Part shown: in pieces, positions 1 to 8,794 of the stretch
How the letters are laid out: each line of letters starts with the position of its first letter
How positions within the stretch are numbered: position 1 is the stretch's first letter
NCBI GenBank assembly: GCA_000814665.1
Contig: JWIH01000025.1
Coordinates: forward strand, 744,001 to 808,000
Direction: 5' to 3'
DNA from: Pseudoalteromonas flavipulchra NCIMB 2033 = ATCC BAA-314
Lineage (GTDB): Bacteria; Pseudomonadota; Gammaproteobacteria; Enterobacterales; Alteromonadaceae
Length of the DNA stretch: 64,000 nucleotides
Position numbers and translations under genes: made by a program
Notes under the pieces: model-generated
What the model saw: only the letters and a program-made list of their open reading frames with translations
Database searches by the model: none
Told to the model about the DNA's origin: nothing

Positions 1-66
1 GTATGGCGAGTAGTAACGTTTTGACGGGATCAGCAATGCACAGCTAAACGTCAACAAATTTATAGT

Positions 67-96
67 TTGTCACACTTTTTATAGCAATCCTACCAT
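67..96 (+). promoter_or_regulatory. Candidate sigma70 promoter for lolCDE
   Basis: TTGTCA at 67-72 and TACCAT at 91-96 are separated by 18 bases and lie about 55 bases before the lolC start codon. The first 151 bases contain no gene that I can support. The match is moderate and AT-rich DNA gives many such matches by chance. Confidence 0.35.
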
Positions 97-151
97 CAAT
101 CTGGTTTTGAGTATGTTAGTATCCGTGCAGCAGTTTTTTACGAGATAGATT

Positions 152-1351
152 ATGTTTCAACCAGTTAGCCTCTTTGTTGGGTTAAGATATAGCCGTGCTG
201 CGAAAGGCAATGCATTTATATCGTTTATCTCATTTTTCTCAATTGCGGGTATCGCCCTTGGCTTGATGAGTTTGATCACCGTCAGCTCAGTGATGAATGG
301 CTTTGAGCAAACCTTAAAAGCCGCCATGCTTGATTTGATCCCGCATGTGCAAATTAAGGAAAATGAGCAACTTGATCAAAATAAATTACAAGCCATTGAA
401 AATCATCCTTTGGTTAAGCAAGTTTCGCCATATGTTGCAAGTGACGTAATTCTACAAACCAATCAAGATTTGGTGGGTGTGCAACTTCAAGGACTATTTC
501 AAGGGTATGAAACAGCGTTAGATGACGCCGTACGCGCAGGTAGCTTAACTCGATTGTATGAGCAAAAATACCAAGTGGCGCTGAGTCGCTATTTAGCCAA
601 TAAACTTGGCGTAAGCGTTGGTCAGCAACTCCGCGTGATCATGCCTGAATTCACCACATACACACCGCTTGGCCGCACACCGACGCAGCGCTTATTCACC
701 GTAGCTGCCATATATGATGGCCAAAGCGAAGCTGACACTTATTTGGCATTTGCCGACGGGAAGAGTTTACAGCGGTTAATGCGCAAGAAGCCAGAGCAAT
801 ACGACCTTAACATTCATTTATATGATGCCTTTAGTCTGCCTGATTTTTATCAGCAAGCGGACAGCTTGTTACAAGGGCTCGAGATACAGGATTGGCAAAC
901 TCAGCAAGGCACATTGTTTGCGGCGGTTGCAATGGAAAAGCGCATTATGTCGCTATTACTTGGCCTTATTGTGATAGTGGCTGTATTTAATATCATTTCA
1001 GCGCTATCTATGATGGTGAGTGAAAAGCAAGGGGAAGTGGCTATTTTGCAAACGCTTGGCTTTACACCACAAATGATAGCTAAAGTGTTTATGGCGCAAG
1101 GGATGTATAACGGCATTTTTGGCACACTCATTGGTGTTGCTGGTGGATTATTGCTTTCGAACAATATTAATGAGGTGCTCCACCTCGCAGGCCTTCAGTT
1201 GCTTGGTGGCGCTGAACTTCCGGTCAAAATAGAACTAACAGATTTAACGATTATGGCAGTGGGCAGCATATTGCTAAGCTTTTTAGCAACCTTGTATCCA
1301 GCTAAACGCGCGTCGAGTGTGCTGCCAGCAGAGGTATTAAGATATGAGTGA
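152..1351 (+). CDS. lolC: LolC, lipoprotein-releasing ABC transporter permease
   Basis: Inner-membrane subunit of the LolCDE machine that extracts outer-membrane lipoproteins and hands them to LolA. The 399-residue protein has the family layout: one N-terminal membrane segment (about residues 20-50), a large periplasmic domain, then three segments in the FtsX/MacB-type C-terminal domain (about 265-395, with the run AALMLG-like region IMSLLLGLIVIVAV). It overlaps lolD by 8 bases and opens a three-gene operon with lolE, which is paralogous. The presence of both LolC and LolE, rather than a single LolF, matches Gammaproteobacteria. The call rests on family knowledge plus operon order and is secure; which paralogue is C and which is E follows from order. 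Confidence 0.93.
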   Translation: MFQPVSLFVGLRYSRAAKGNAFISFISFFSIAGIALGLMSLITVSSVMNGFEQTLKAAMLDLIPHVQIKENEQLDQNKLQAIENHPLVKQVSPYVASDVILQTNQDLVGVQLQGLFQGYETALDDAVRAGSLTRLYEQKYQVALSRYLANKLGVSVGQQLRVIMPEFTTYTPLGRTPTQRLFTVAAIYDGQSEADTYLAFADGKSLQRLMRKKPEQYDLNIHLYDAFSLPDFYQQADSLLQGLEIQDWQTQQGTLFAAVAMEKRIMSLLLGLIVIVAVFNIISALSMMVSEKQGEVAILQTLGFTPQMIAKVFMAQGMYNGIFGTLIGVAGGLLLSNNINEVLHLAGLQLLGGAELPVKIELTDLTIMAVGSILLSFLATLYPAKRASSVLPAEVLRYE

Positions 1352-2033
1352 TTTAGTCATTGACTGCCAGGACTTGGTCAAAAGCTACCAAGATGGTAAA
1401 GCCGAAGTAACGGTATTAAAAGGCGTTGATTTATCTGTAACCCAAGGTGAAATGCTTGCGATTGTGGGTAGCTCGGGCTCAGGTAAAAGTACTTTACTGC
1501 ATATTCTCGGTACCTTGGATAAAGCATCCACTGGCAGTGTAAAGATCAAAGGTGTGGAAGTTGGCAAGCTGTCACGTAAAAAGCAGGCGAAATTTAGAAA
1601 TAAGCATTTGGGTTTTATCTATCAGTTTCATCATCTGTTGATGGAGTTTAGCGCGGTTGAAAATGTGGCGATGCCGTTATTAATTGCCGGTAATAAAGCA
1701 AAACAAGCCCGAGAAAAAGCGTTACACATGCTCGATAAAGTTGGCTTGAGTCATCGTGCTGATCATAAGCCTTCAGAGCTTTCTGGGGGGGAGAGACAGC
1801 GTGTTGCGATAGCAAGAGCGTTAGTAACAGAACCTGATTTGGTGCTAGCTGATGAACCAACCGGCAATCTTGATAAGCATAATGCACTGCGAATTTATGA
1901 CTTGCTGGCTGAACTCAATCAGCAGCTAAAAACCAGCTTTGTTGTTGTAACACACGACTTAGAGTTGGCAGATAAGCTTGGTCGTGCAGTGCAACTGGAC
2001 GATGGCAAAGTAGGTGTGTATCAGCATGCTTAG
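1344..2033 (+). CDS. lolD: LolD, ATPase of the lipoprotein-releasing transporter
   Basis: Cytoplasmic ATP-binding subunit that powers LolCE. In 229 residues it shows Walker A (GSSGSGKST, about 42-50), the LolD-type Q-loop segment FIYQFHHLLMEFSA (about 90-103), the signature LSGGERQRVAIARAL (about 145-159), Walker B LVLADEPTGNLD (about 166-177) and the switch histidine in VVTHD. It overlaps lolC by 8 bases and lolE by 8 bases, so translation of the three genes is probably coupled. Confidence 0.96.
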   Translation: MSDLVIDCQDLVKSYQDGKAEVTVLKGVDLSVTQGEMLAIVGSSGSGKSTLLHILGTLDKASTGSVKIKGVEVGKLSRKKQAKFRNKHLGFIYQFHHLLMEFSAVENVAMPLLIAGNKAKQAREKALHMLDKVGLSHRADHKPSELSGGERQRVAIARALVTEPDLVLADEPTGNLDKHNALRIYDLLAELNQQLKTSFVVVTHDLELADKLGRAVQLDDGKVGVYQHA

Positions 2034-3255
2034 TTATTTTTTAAGCAAACGCTTTAGAGAGTCTAAACGTCAGCTTGGTTTTATTGGTTTTTTAACCCGT
2101 GCTTCTACGCTTGGTGTAATGCTGGGTATGGCAGTATTGATAGTCGCACTTTCTGTGATTAATGGTTTTGAAGAACAATTAGAGCAGCGGCTGTTGTCGG
2201 TGATGCCGCAAGTGAGTTATCAAGCACCTTACGACCCTATTCAAGCGTGGCAGCAAAAAGTAGAGATCTTGGAGAGTCAGCGTGGCATCGTAAGCGCGAC
2301 GGCTGAAATTAACTTAACAGCCATGCTGCAATACAAAGGCACCTTAAAAGCGGCGCAGTTAAAAGGGATCGCACCGGATAGGCATCATACGGTGTCGAGC
2401 ATAAGTGATTTTATAAAAGGTGCGGAACTAAAAGCATTAAAACCGGGTGAAGTGATCATCGGTAAAGGGATAGCTGACAAGCTTGGTGTCGTGGCTGGCG
2501 ATAATATTCAACTCTTGGTTGCTAACAAACATTCGGATAATCCACTCGCTGCGCCAAAGCGATTAACGGCGACGGTGGTGGGACTTATCGATATGGGCGG
2601 GCCACTTGACCAAACATTAGCGTTAGTGCCGCTTAATGCACTGCAAGAAGCGATGGACTTTAGAGAAGATCAAGTAACGGACTTGCGTGCCAAGGTGAGT
2701 GATGTGTTTCAGGCACAGCAAATTGCGACATCAGCGGGTAGGGCATTACCCGATTTAGTGTACGTATCGTCTTGGTTTCGAACGCAAGGCGGACTGTATC
2801 AAGATATTCAGATGGTGCGCACTATCGTCTATCTCGTGGTATTTCTGATCATCGCTGTCGCGAGCTTTAATATCGTTTCTTCTATGGTAATGGAAGTAAA
2901 AGAAAAGCGGGCGGATATCGCCATTTTGAAAACCATGGGCGCACAGGACAGTACGATTTTTTCGACTTTTGCGCTACAAGGTGTGACGTATGCAGGGATT
3001 GGTGCACTGCTGGGCACTGGGATCGGCATTTTTATTGCTATTAACATTCCCGATATTTTTAAAGCCTGGATCAATATGAGTGATAGCAATCCGCTTGAAG
3101 GCGTCTACTTTATTGAATACTTACCGAGCAAAATTATTTGGACAGACATTTATATCAGTTTAGTCACGACTTTTGTTATGGCAGTCGTCGCAAGCTTATA
3201 TCCCGCTTGGCAAGCCACCAAAACGGATCCTGCCAAAGTACTGGGAAATGGGTAA
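2026..3255 (+). CDS. lolE: LolE, lipoprotein-releasing ABC transporter permease
   Basis: Second permease of LolCDE, about 409 residues, with the same one-plus-three membrane topology as LolC. The N-terminal sequence MLSYFLSKRFRES and the C-terminal FtsX-like domain (MVMEVKEKRADIAILKTMGA) are typical. I place the start at the ATG at 2026; a GTG at 2014 in the same frame would add four residues but lies further inside lolD. It ends the operon and is followed by the hairpin repeat block. Confidence 0.93.
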   Translation: MLSYFLSKRFRESKRQLGFIGFLTRASTLGVMLGMAVLIVALSVINGFEEQLEQRLLSVMPQVSYQAPYDPIQAWQQKVEILESQRGIVSATAEINLTAMLQYKGTLKAAQLKGIAPDRHHTVSSISDFIKGAELKALKPGEVIIGKGIADKLGVVAGDNIQLLVANKHSDNPLAAPKRLTATVVGLIDMGGPLDQTLALVPLNALQEAMDFREDQVTDLRAKVSDVFQAQQIATSAGRALPDLVYVSSWFRTQGGLYQDIQMVRTIVYLVVFLIIAVASFNIVSSMVMEVKEKRADIAILKTMGAQDSTIFSTFALQGVTYAGIGALLGTGIGIFIAINIPDIFKAWINMSDSNPLEGVYFIEYLPSKIIWTDIYISLVTTFVMAVVASLYPAWQATKTDPAKVLGNG

Positions 3256-3263
3256 CATCTAAA

Positions 3264-3420
3264 ACCGTAGGTCGGCCTTTAGGCCGACATCCATAGGCCG
3301 ATACGCCCATTCATCATTGCATGGTCTTATCTCATTTTCCATGACACACGCACCGTAGGTCGGCCTTTAGGTCGACATCTTTAGGCCGATCTCCAATGGG
3401 CCGACACCCATAGGTCGAAA
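3264..3420 (+). repeat. GGCCGAC hairpin repeat block (REP-like)
   Basis: Two near-identical units start with ACCGTAGGTCGGCCTTTAGG at 3264 and 3352. Each holds the palindrome GTCGGCC-TTTA-GGCCGAC, the second with one substitution. Further degenerate TAGGCCGA and GGGCCGAC pieces follow at about 3294, 3382 and 3399. The block fills the space between the convergent ends of lolE and sbcB, so the hairpins may also serve as a bidirectional terminator. Copy number elsewhere in the genome cannot be judged from here. Confidence 0.7.
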
Positions 3421-3429
3421 ACCTGCGAA

Positions 3430-4899
3430 TTACAAACTTTGAGCGTAATGGTAAAGCGCTTTTAAGATCTGCATATTGCGCTCATTACCTTCATTCTCTG
3501 CGACTAAGTTTTCAAGCTCCAGCATAAAATCTTCGGCTGAAATTGAAGGGTTATCTTCATTATGCATCAACTTGTTTTGGCAATATTTACGCCATTTATC
3601 AAGTTCTACAGGTGAGAGCGACTGCGGCCAATTTCTTGCCCGATAGCGAAACAGCAAAGTGTTAAACTTACTGTCTTCAAAATCCAGCTCAATGGTTGCC
3701 AACTCTTCGGGCGATGCATTGCGAATGATTGCAAATTTGGCTTTATCGGCCTTGCTGGTGAAACCATCGTAGAGTTGATAATCCGGATTACTTGGTTTCT
3801 CGAATCCTTTTTCATCGCTAAAGACTTCTGCAACCTTATCCCTTAGCTCTGGGCGTGCTTTAAGGTACTTTAAGTTTTCAAGGCATTGCTCGCGGTCTAT
3901 TCCAAGCCTCGCTGCGTTTTCGGGCAAGAGGGTCTTAGCTGGTGCTACCAACGGGCATTTATTGATATGTACTAGTTTTAATCCAACCGGTAGCTCATCA
4001 TCACCCAATTCACTGCGTTTTGTATAAAGTCGTTGTTTGAGTGCCTCAACGTCAAGGTCATTCAATACATCCGGCGACTGTGTTAAGTCAAAGCAGATCA
4101 CGGCATTGCTATTGACCGGGTGAAAACTCATCGGGGCAATCCAAGTGGTGCAACCTTGTTGCGCTGGAAACATAGAAGAAACGTGTACTAAAGGCTGCAT
4201 ATTGAAAACATCGATTAGGCTCGACACCGCTTTTTTATGTCTGTGATTAAAGTAGAACTCATACAGCTTTGGCTGTTTGGTTTTAATCAGTTTTGCCAGC
4301 GCAATCGTTGCGGTAACATCACTCAATGCATCGTGCGCGGCGCCGTGCTCAATGCCATTGGCGACGGTTAAGTGTTCCAGTTTAAAACTAGGGTTACCAT
4401 CTTCACGGGTTGGCCATTCAATCCCTTCAGGGCGAAGCGCATAGCAGGCTCTAACTAGATCTATGATATCCCAGCGGCTATTGCCATTTTGCCATTCACG
4501 TTCATAGGGGTCATAAAAATTACGATAAAGGCTATAACGGGTTAGCTCATCATCAAACCGAATACTGTTATATCCGGCAACGCAGGTTTGCGGTTTGGCA
4601 AATTCAGCGTGGATCTTTGCCATAAACTCGGCCTCAGTCAGGCCTTTTTTTAGTGCTAACTGTGGTGTGATCCCAGTGACCAAACAGGCTTGAGGATGCG
4701 GGAGATAATCAGGCGCTGGTTGACAATACTCAATCAGTGGCTCACCAATAATATTGAGATCCAGATCCGTTCTGATCCCAGCAAACTGGCTTGGCCTGTC
4801 TTTTTGCGGCGTCGCACCCCAACTCTCGTAGTCGTGCCAATAGATAGTGGGTGTATTCTGGTCGTTTCCTGATGTTTCTGATTGGCTCATATTCGTCAT
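3430..4899 (-). CDS. sbcB: Exonuclease I (SbcB), 5' end supplied by the prophage
   Basis: A 489-residue single-strand DNA 3'-5' exonuclease used in recombination and mismatch repair. The DEDDh start motif TIYWHDYESWG (about residues 18-28), GYNSIRFDDE (about 109-118) and HDALSDVTA near 190 are visible, followed by the SH3-like and helical C-terminal domains of the family. The length is normal. Unusually, the prophage attachment core (4829-4848) covers codons 18-24, so the first 17 codons and the upstream region belong to the prophage, while the body is chromosomal. A displaced alternative 5' end lies at 43861-43931. The gene is divergent from the integrase across the arm-site repeats at 4966-5011. 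Confidence 0.95.
   Translation of the reverse strand: MTNMSQSETSGNDQNTPTIYWHDYESWGATPQKDRPSQFAGIRTDLDLNIIGEPLIEYCQPAPDYLPHPQACLVTGITPQLALKKGLTEAEFMAKIHAEFAKPQTCVAGYNSIRFDDELTRYSLYRNFYDPYEREWQNGNSRWDIIDLVRACYALRPEGIEWPTREDGNPSFKLEHLTVANGIEHGAAHDALSDVTATIALAKLIKTKQPKLYEFYFNHRHKKAVSSLIDVFNMQPLVHVSSMFPAQQGCTTWIAPMSFHPVNSNAVICFDLTQSPDVLNDLDVEALKQRLYTKRSELGDDELPVGLKLVHINKCPLVAPAKTLLPENAARLGIDREQCLENLKYLKARPELRDKVAEVFSDEKGFEKPSNPDYQLYDGFTSKADKAKFAIIRNASPEELATIELDFEDSKFNTLLFRYRARNWPQSLSPVELDKWRKYCQNKLMHNEDNPSISAEDFMLELENLVAENEGNERNMQILKALYHYAQSL
4829..4848 (+). repeat. attL core of the prophage (inside sbcB)
   Basis: TAGTCGTGCCAATAGATAGT occurs here and again at 43861-43880, with diverged sequence to the left of both copies and only partial similarity to the right. 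The stretch encodes IYWHDY of SbcB on the minus strand, a conserved active-site segment. This fits strand exchange within a conserved coding core. Exact crossover points inside the 20 bases cannot be told from one sequence. Confidence 0.8.
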
Positions 4900-4965
4900 A
4901 AAATCAATGGCTTATTGCTATTTTTGTTTTCTCTTCGTTTTTCCATGTTTCTTGCAATTATGCAC

Positions 4966-5011
4966 AAGTGTGTATATAAGTGTGTATATCAAAACTACCA
5001 AGTGTGTATAT
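4966..5011 (+). repeat. Three AAGTGTGTATAT arm-type sites upstream of int
   Basis: AAGTGTGTATAT occurs at 4966-4977 and directly in tandem at 4978-4989, then again at 5000-5011. An identical copy plus a weaker one lie at the other prophage end (43779-43802). Such short repeats flanking the core on both sides fit arm-type binding sites for the integrase N-terminal domain, and their place in the int promoter region would allow autoregulation. Function is inferred. Confidence 0.65.
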
Positions 5012-5021
5012 CGTGGTAACT

Positions 5022-6227
5022 ATGGCAGTAACAGACGCGAAGCTGCGAAAGCTAGTAAACAAGAAAAAAGATCCTATCGTATTATCGCATAGAGACGGAC
5101 TAAGAGTAAGACGTAATAGCAACGGAACGGTAGCCTGGCAATATCGTTTTAGATACCTTAGAAGTCAGCAGATTGTCACGATTGGTTATTACCCAGACCT
5201 ATCTGTAAAAGAGGCGCAAGATTTAGTGTCACTCTTAAAAGCCTGGATTGCGGCAGGGGAAGATCCGCGAGTAAAACTTAAGGAACGTAGGCAAGGAGAT
5301 GTAGCTGGACGGACACCAGCTCAGATAACCGCAGCATGGTTTGACGCTGAGAAATCTAAATTCAAAGAAAAGACGCAAATATTATACGCAAACAACATCA
5401 ATAAATGGATCGTGCCGCACCTAACAGAAAAACCAGCGGAAGACATGTCACCTGTAGACTGGCACAAGTTTTTTGACTTTGTAAGAAGTGAAGGCTCAGC
5501 CAAGCTAGCGCCTATCATTTTAATACGATTAAAGTCCGCAATAAGGTGGGCTGCTATGCGTGGCGAAATACCCAATAATAATCCTATTTTAGATTTAAAA
5601 ACTAAGCATGTTGGTGAGCCAAGTACTCAAGGGCAACGCTGGCTAACATTTAAAGAGATTGCATTACTCTGGCGCCAAATAGAGCAGTCGAAAGCAACAC
5701 CAACAACCAAAGCATGTTTACAAGCTATATTTATTACCGGAGCAAGGCAGTCAGAGGTGAGGTTAATGCGGTGGGAGCACATAGATCTAGAAAGTGGCAC
5801 ATGGACAGTTCCCCCTGAAAACTCCAAAACGAATAAAGCAATTAGAAGACCGCTCACAAAAAAACTACTATCAATAATAAACAATCAAGGTTTAGTCTAT
5901 GGTCGCCAAGGAGTTGTGTTCCCTGGTGCAAACCTTTCAAAATCAACCACAGTCCATTCAATTAACCAATTCTGTGACAGAATGTGGAACCACCTAAATA
6001 CAAAATATAAAATACCGAAGTTTGTGCCGCATGATGCAAGACGCTCTTTAAGTACGCTATTAAGTGAGCAAGGCGTTTTGCCGCATGTAACTGAAAAAAT
6101 GCTGGGGCATGCAATGCGTGGTGTAATGGCCGTATATAACAAACATGACTACATCAATGATCAGCGAGAAGCATACGAGCTCTATTGGCAATGTATAGAG
6201 AATGCTATTAGTGATTTACAATCATAA
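5022..6227 (+). CDS. int: Prophage tyrosine integrase
   Basis: About 401 residues with an N-terminal arm-binding domain of the DUF4102 type (SHRDGLRVRRNSNG...WQYRF), a SAM-like core-binding domain and a C-terminal catalytic domain. Catalytic residues are visible in ITGARQSEVRLMRW (Arg I), HDARRS (His-x-x-Arg), LGHA and the nucleophile region VYNKHDY. I chose ATG 5022 (MAVTDAKLRKL); a GTG at 4980 would add residues encoded by the arm repeats and is less likely. It performs integration into the sbcB 5' end and probably excision with a directionality factor. Confidence 0.92.
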   Translation: MAVTDAKLRKLVNKKKDPIVLSHRDGLRVRRNSNGTVAWQYRFRYLRSQQIVTIGYYPDLSVKEAQDLVSLLKAWIAAGEDPRVKLKERRQGDVAGRTPAQITAAWFDAEKSKFKEKTQILYANNINKWIVPHLTEKPAEDMSPVDWHKFFDFVRSEGSAKLAPIILIRLKSAIRWAAMRGEIPNNNPILDLKTKHVGEPSTQGQRWLTFKEIALLWRQIEQSKATPTTKACLQAIFITGARQSEVRLMRWEHIDLESGTWTVPPENSKTNKAIRRPLTKKLLSIINNQGLVYGRQGVVFPGANLSKSTTVHSINQFCDRMWNHLNTKYKIPKFVPHDARRSLSTLLSEQGVLPHVTEKMLGHAMRGVMAVYNKHDYINDQREAYELYWQCIENAISDLQS

Positions 6228-6269
6228 AATGATAGTATTCGCATTAAATTCAGAAGTAAGAGCGTAACA

Positions 6270-7940
6270 GTGCTATCTACGATTCAAAACAATGAGACTC
6301 ACAAGGCTTCTTTAGCATGGGGAAACTCTGGAGCAGAAAAGGGTGAGGTATTTACCAAACCAGAAATTGTCTCTTTTATGTTAGACACATCTGGATTGAG
6401 TAGTGCATTACTGATAGACGGTACTCGTATTCTTGAGCCATCTTGTGGGCAAGGAGAGTTTGTGATTGCGATAGCAAAAGCACTCGTAGCTCAAATAAGT
6501 AATATGGATGTTTCACCAAGAGCTGTATTTGAACATACAAAAAGCCTGATTAAAGCCTTTGATATTTCTTTGTCTAACATCTATCACGCAAAAGATAGTG
6601 TGCGTGAAATATTAAGCCAAGTATTTAGCTTTGAACAAACATCGATAATTGTTGAAAGCTGGTTTGTAAATGAAGACTTCTTACTTAGCGATACGGTGCC
6701 TGAATATACATTTGTTATTGGAAACCCACCATATGTACGTATAGAAAGTATACCTAGTGTGCTCTTAAAAAAATATCGGAATGCATTTGTAACGATGAAA
6801 GAGCGAGCGGACTTATATATCGCTTTTTATGAGAAAGGACTATCTTCGCTAAAAGAAAATGGAACATTATCATACATCTGTACTGACCGATGGGTTAAAA
6901 ATAGCTATGGTTCTGCGTTAAGAAAGTTTATTGCTGATGGTTTTCGTTTAGATATGTATATTGATTTATATGGGCAAAGCGCCTTTCAGTCCTCTGTATT
7001 AACCTATCCGGCGATCACACAGATTTCTAAAAGAAAACTAGGCGAGACATTAATAATACATAACCCTGATATCAACCCTGAACTTGGAGAGAAAGTTCTC
7101 AGGAGCTTGAGCGATAAAAGCGTTGTGTGGCCTGAAGCAGTTAAAAGAAAAGATGTAGTTAACGGGAGCAAACCCTGGCTCTTTGGAGGAGCTGATGAGC
7201 TAGCGCTAATTCATAGACTAGAAACGATGTTCCCAACAATAGAAGAAGCTGGGTGTAAGGTATATATCGGCGCAGCTACGGGAAATAATAAAGCATATAT
7301 CGTACAAAGCGATTTAAATATAGAAGCCTGTAGAAAGCTCCCGGTTATCAAAGCAGCAGATATTCGAAAGGGAGTGATCACCCAAACTTCAATGTCAATA
7401 ATCAATACTTATGACGAAAATGGCGTCATAAACTTAGAGGAATTTCCCAAGCTAAAGGAGTACTTGGAATCTTTTGCTGATGAACTAAAGGTGCGTCATA
7501 TTGCAAAGAATACTCCAAAGCATTGGTTCAAGACAATTGATAGGGTCTATCCAGAACGTGCAGTAGCAGAAAAGCTACTTATCCCTGATATTAAGTCGGA
7601 ACTCACTGTTGTTTATGACCAAGGCGAGTATCACCCGAACAATTCAATCTATTACATTATCTCTTCGTTATGGGATCTTAAAGCGCTGAAGGCAGTTTTA
7701 ATATCGGGAGTTGGTCAATTATTCGTGGAAAGATATTCGACGAGAATATCCGGAGGAAACCTTCGCTTCCAAGCACAGCATCTTAGGAGAATTCGCCTGC
7801 CACATTGGCAGGACGTGCCACAAGAAATGAGAACTCAGTTGGTTGAGGTGGCGGAGCAGGATGATATTCGAGCTGCAAAAGAGTTGGTATCCGTCTTGTA
7901 TGGGCTATCGGAAAAAGAAAAACAAGTATTAGGTTGTTAA
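6270..7940 (+). CDS. Type II N6-adenine DNA methyltransferase (PaeR7I/XhoI-like system)
   Basis: Modification partner of the restriction enzyme that follows. In 556 residues there are an AdoMet-binding motif ILEPSCGQGEF (about 51-61), the adenine-methylase catalytic motif VIGNPPYVR (about 149-157) and a C-terminal target-recognition half. This motif order is that of gamma-class N6-adenine methylases. It starts with GTG at 6270, 42 bases after int, and the endonuclease ATG comes right after its stop, so they form one transcript. Recognition of CTCGAG is inferred from the identity of the endonuclease, not from the sequence of this protein. Confidence 0.85.
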   Translation: MLSTIQNNETHKASLAWGNSGAEKGEVFTKPEIVSFMLDTSGLSSALLIDGTRILEPSCGQGEFVIAIAKALVAQISNMDVSPRAVFEHTKSLIKAFDISLSNIYHAKDSVREILSQVFSFEQTSIIVESWFVNEDFLLSDTVPEYTFVIGNPPYVRIESIPSVLLKKYRNAFVTMKERADLYIAFYEKGLSSLKENGTLSYICTDRWVKNSYGSALRKFIADGFRLDMYIDLYGQSAFQSSVLTYPAITQISKRKLGETLIIHNPDINPELGEKVLRSLSDKSVVWPEAVKRKDVVNGSKPWLFGGADELALIHRLETMFPTIEEAGCKVYIGAATGNNKAYIVQSDLNIEACRKLPVIKAADIRKGVITQTSMSIINTYDENGVINLEEFPKLKEYLESFADELKVRHIAKNTPKHWFKTIDRVYPERAVAEKLLIPDIKSELTVVYDQGEYHPNNSIYYIISSLWDLKALKAVLISGVGQLFVERYSTRISGGNLRFQAQHLRRIRLPHWQDVPQEMRTQLVEVAEQDDIRAAKELVSVLYGLSEKEKQVLGC

Positions 7941-8684
7941 ATGGAAAATAAAGCACACATATCAAACGCAATCAAAGAGTTTTGGGGCTCAAGGCTAGGC
8001 GGCAGCGGTGTTCGATCAGGAAAAACTTTAGATGGCTTCATTTGCATATTTGAAAATATTATAAAAAACTCTGGTTTGTCTGATGTGCAAATACATACAA
8101 GCAAACAAGCTTCTCAACTCCCTGGGTACTTTAGACCTCACAAATCATGGGATTTAGTCGCAATATCTAATGGTCGTTTAATTGCTGCGATAGAGCTAAA
8201 ATCACAGGTTGGCTCAATCGGTAATAACTTTAATAACAGAACGGAAGAAGTTTTGGGTAGTGGTGTAGATTTACATACTGCTATAGAAGAAAGTGCCTTT
8301 GGTTTAGACGCAGAAATATTTACTGGCTACTTAATAGTGTTAGAAGACTCGGATAAAACAAGAGGCCCAGCAAAAATCTCAATGAACTACTTTCCGGTAA
8401 TGCGTGGATTCTTGGCTGACGAAAGTATCAGAGACTCAGAATATTTACCAGATGAATCAGGTAAATATCCTCGAGTTCAAGGGCTGTCATACGTTGAAAG
8501 ATATGATCTTTTATGTAAGAGGTTAATGCTTAAAAACTTATACACAGCAGCTGCACTGGTATTAGCAGATGAAGGCCGTGCAAATGAAGGTAGCTATCGA
8601 AGCTGCACACCACAAACCAGTATCGACGCTTTTTTAACGAAATTAGAAAATCACTGTAAGTTAGTTGCTAGCTACAATAATTAG
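7941..8684 (+). CDS. PaeR7I/XhoI-family type II restriction endonuclease
   Basis: A 247-residue protein close in length to PaeR7I (246). Segments such as PGYFRPHKSWDLV, AAIELKSQVGS and NNFNNRTEEVLGSG match the family as I remember it, and WDLV...IELKSQ fits a PD-(D/E)xK nuclease core. Family members cut CTCGAG. CTCGAG does occur in this prophage (for example 8470-8475 inside this gene and 22955-22960), so methylation by the partner would be needed. The pair protects the lysogen from other phages and may help retain the prophage. Confidence 0.85.
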   Translation: MENKAHISNAIKEFWGSRLGGSGVRSGKTLDGFICIFENIIKNSGLSDVQIHTSKQASQLPGYFRPHKSWDLVAISNGRLIAAIELKSQVGSIGNNFNNRTEEVLGSGVDLHTAIEESAFGLDAEIFTGYLIVLEDSDKTRGPAKISMNYFPVMRGFLADESIRDSEYLPDESGKYPRVQGLSYVERYDLLCKRLMLKNLYTAAALVLADEGRANEGSYRSCTPQTSIDAFLTKLENHCKLVASYNN

Positions 8685-8710
8685 ATGTAGCGCTGTGTTA
8701 ACTCATATCT

Positions 8711-8745
8711 TCCGTACCCAGTAGGTGGGTACGGAGTTAATTTTT
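8711..8745 (+). terminator. Hairpin terminator after the restriction operon
   Basis: CCGTACCCA (8712-8720), loop GTAGG, TGGGTACGG (8726-8734), then AGTTAATTTTT. The stem is perfect over nine pairs. It lies between the convergent ends of the endonuclease and the caspase-like gene and could serve both strands. Confidence 0.7.
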
Positions 8746-8794
8746 AGCCTTTTATTAAAAAGTGATGTGACTAATAAATCTAAGGTTACTCGGA

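Noticed and set aside
3430..4899. Idea that the prophage inactivates sbcB
   Set aside because: The reading frame is intact with a normal N-terminus supplied by the phage DNA and all catalytic motifs present.
4966..5011. Short regular repeats as a CRISPR-like array
   Set aside because: Units are only 12 bases, two are directly adjacent, there are no spacers of even size and no cas genes; integrase arm sites explain them better.
4847..5092. Open frame on the plus strand overlapping the sbcB start and the integrase start
   Set aside because: It runs through the arm-site repeats in a different frame from int, has no ribosome-binding site and ends inside int; the integrase frame is clearly the real one.
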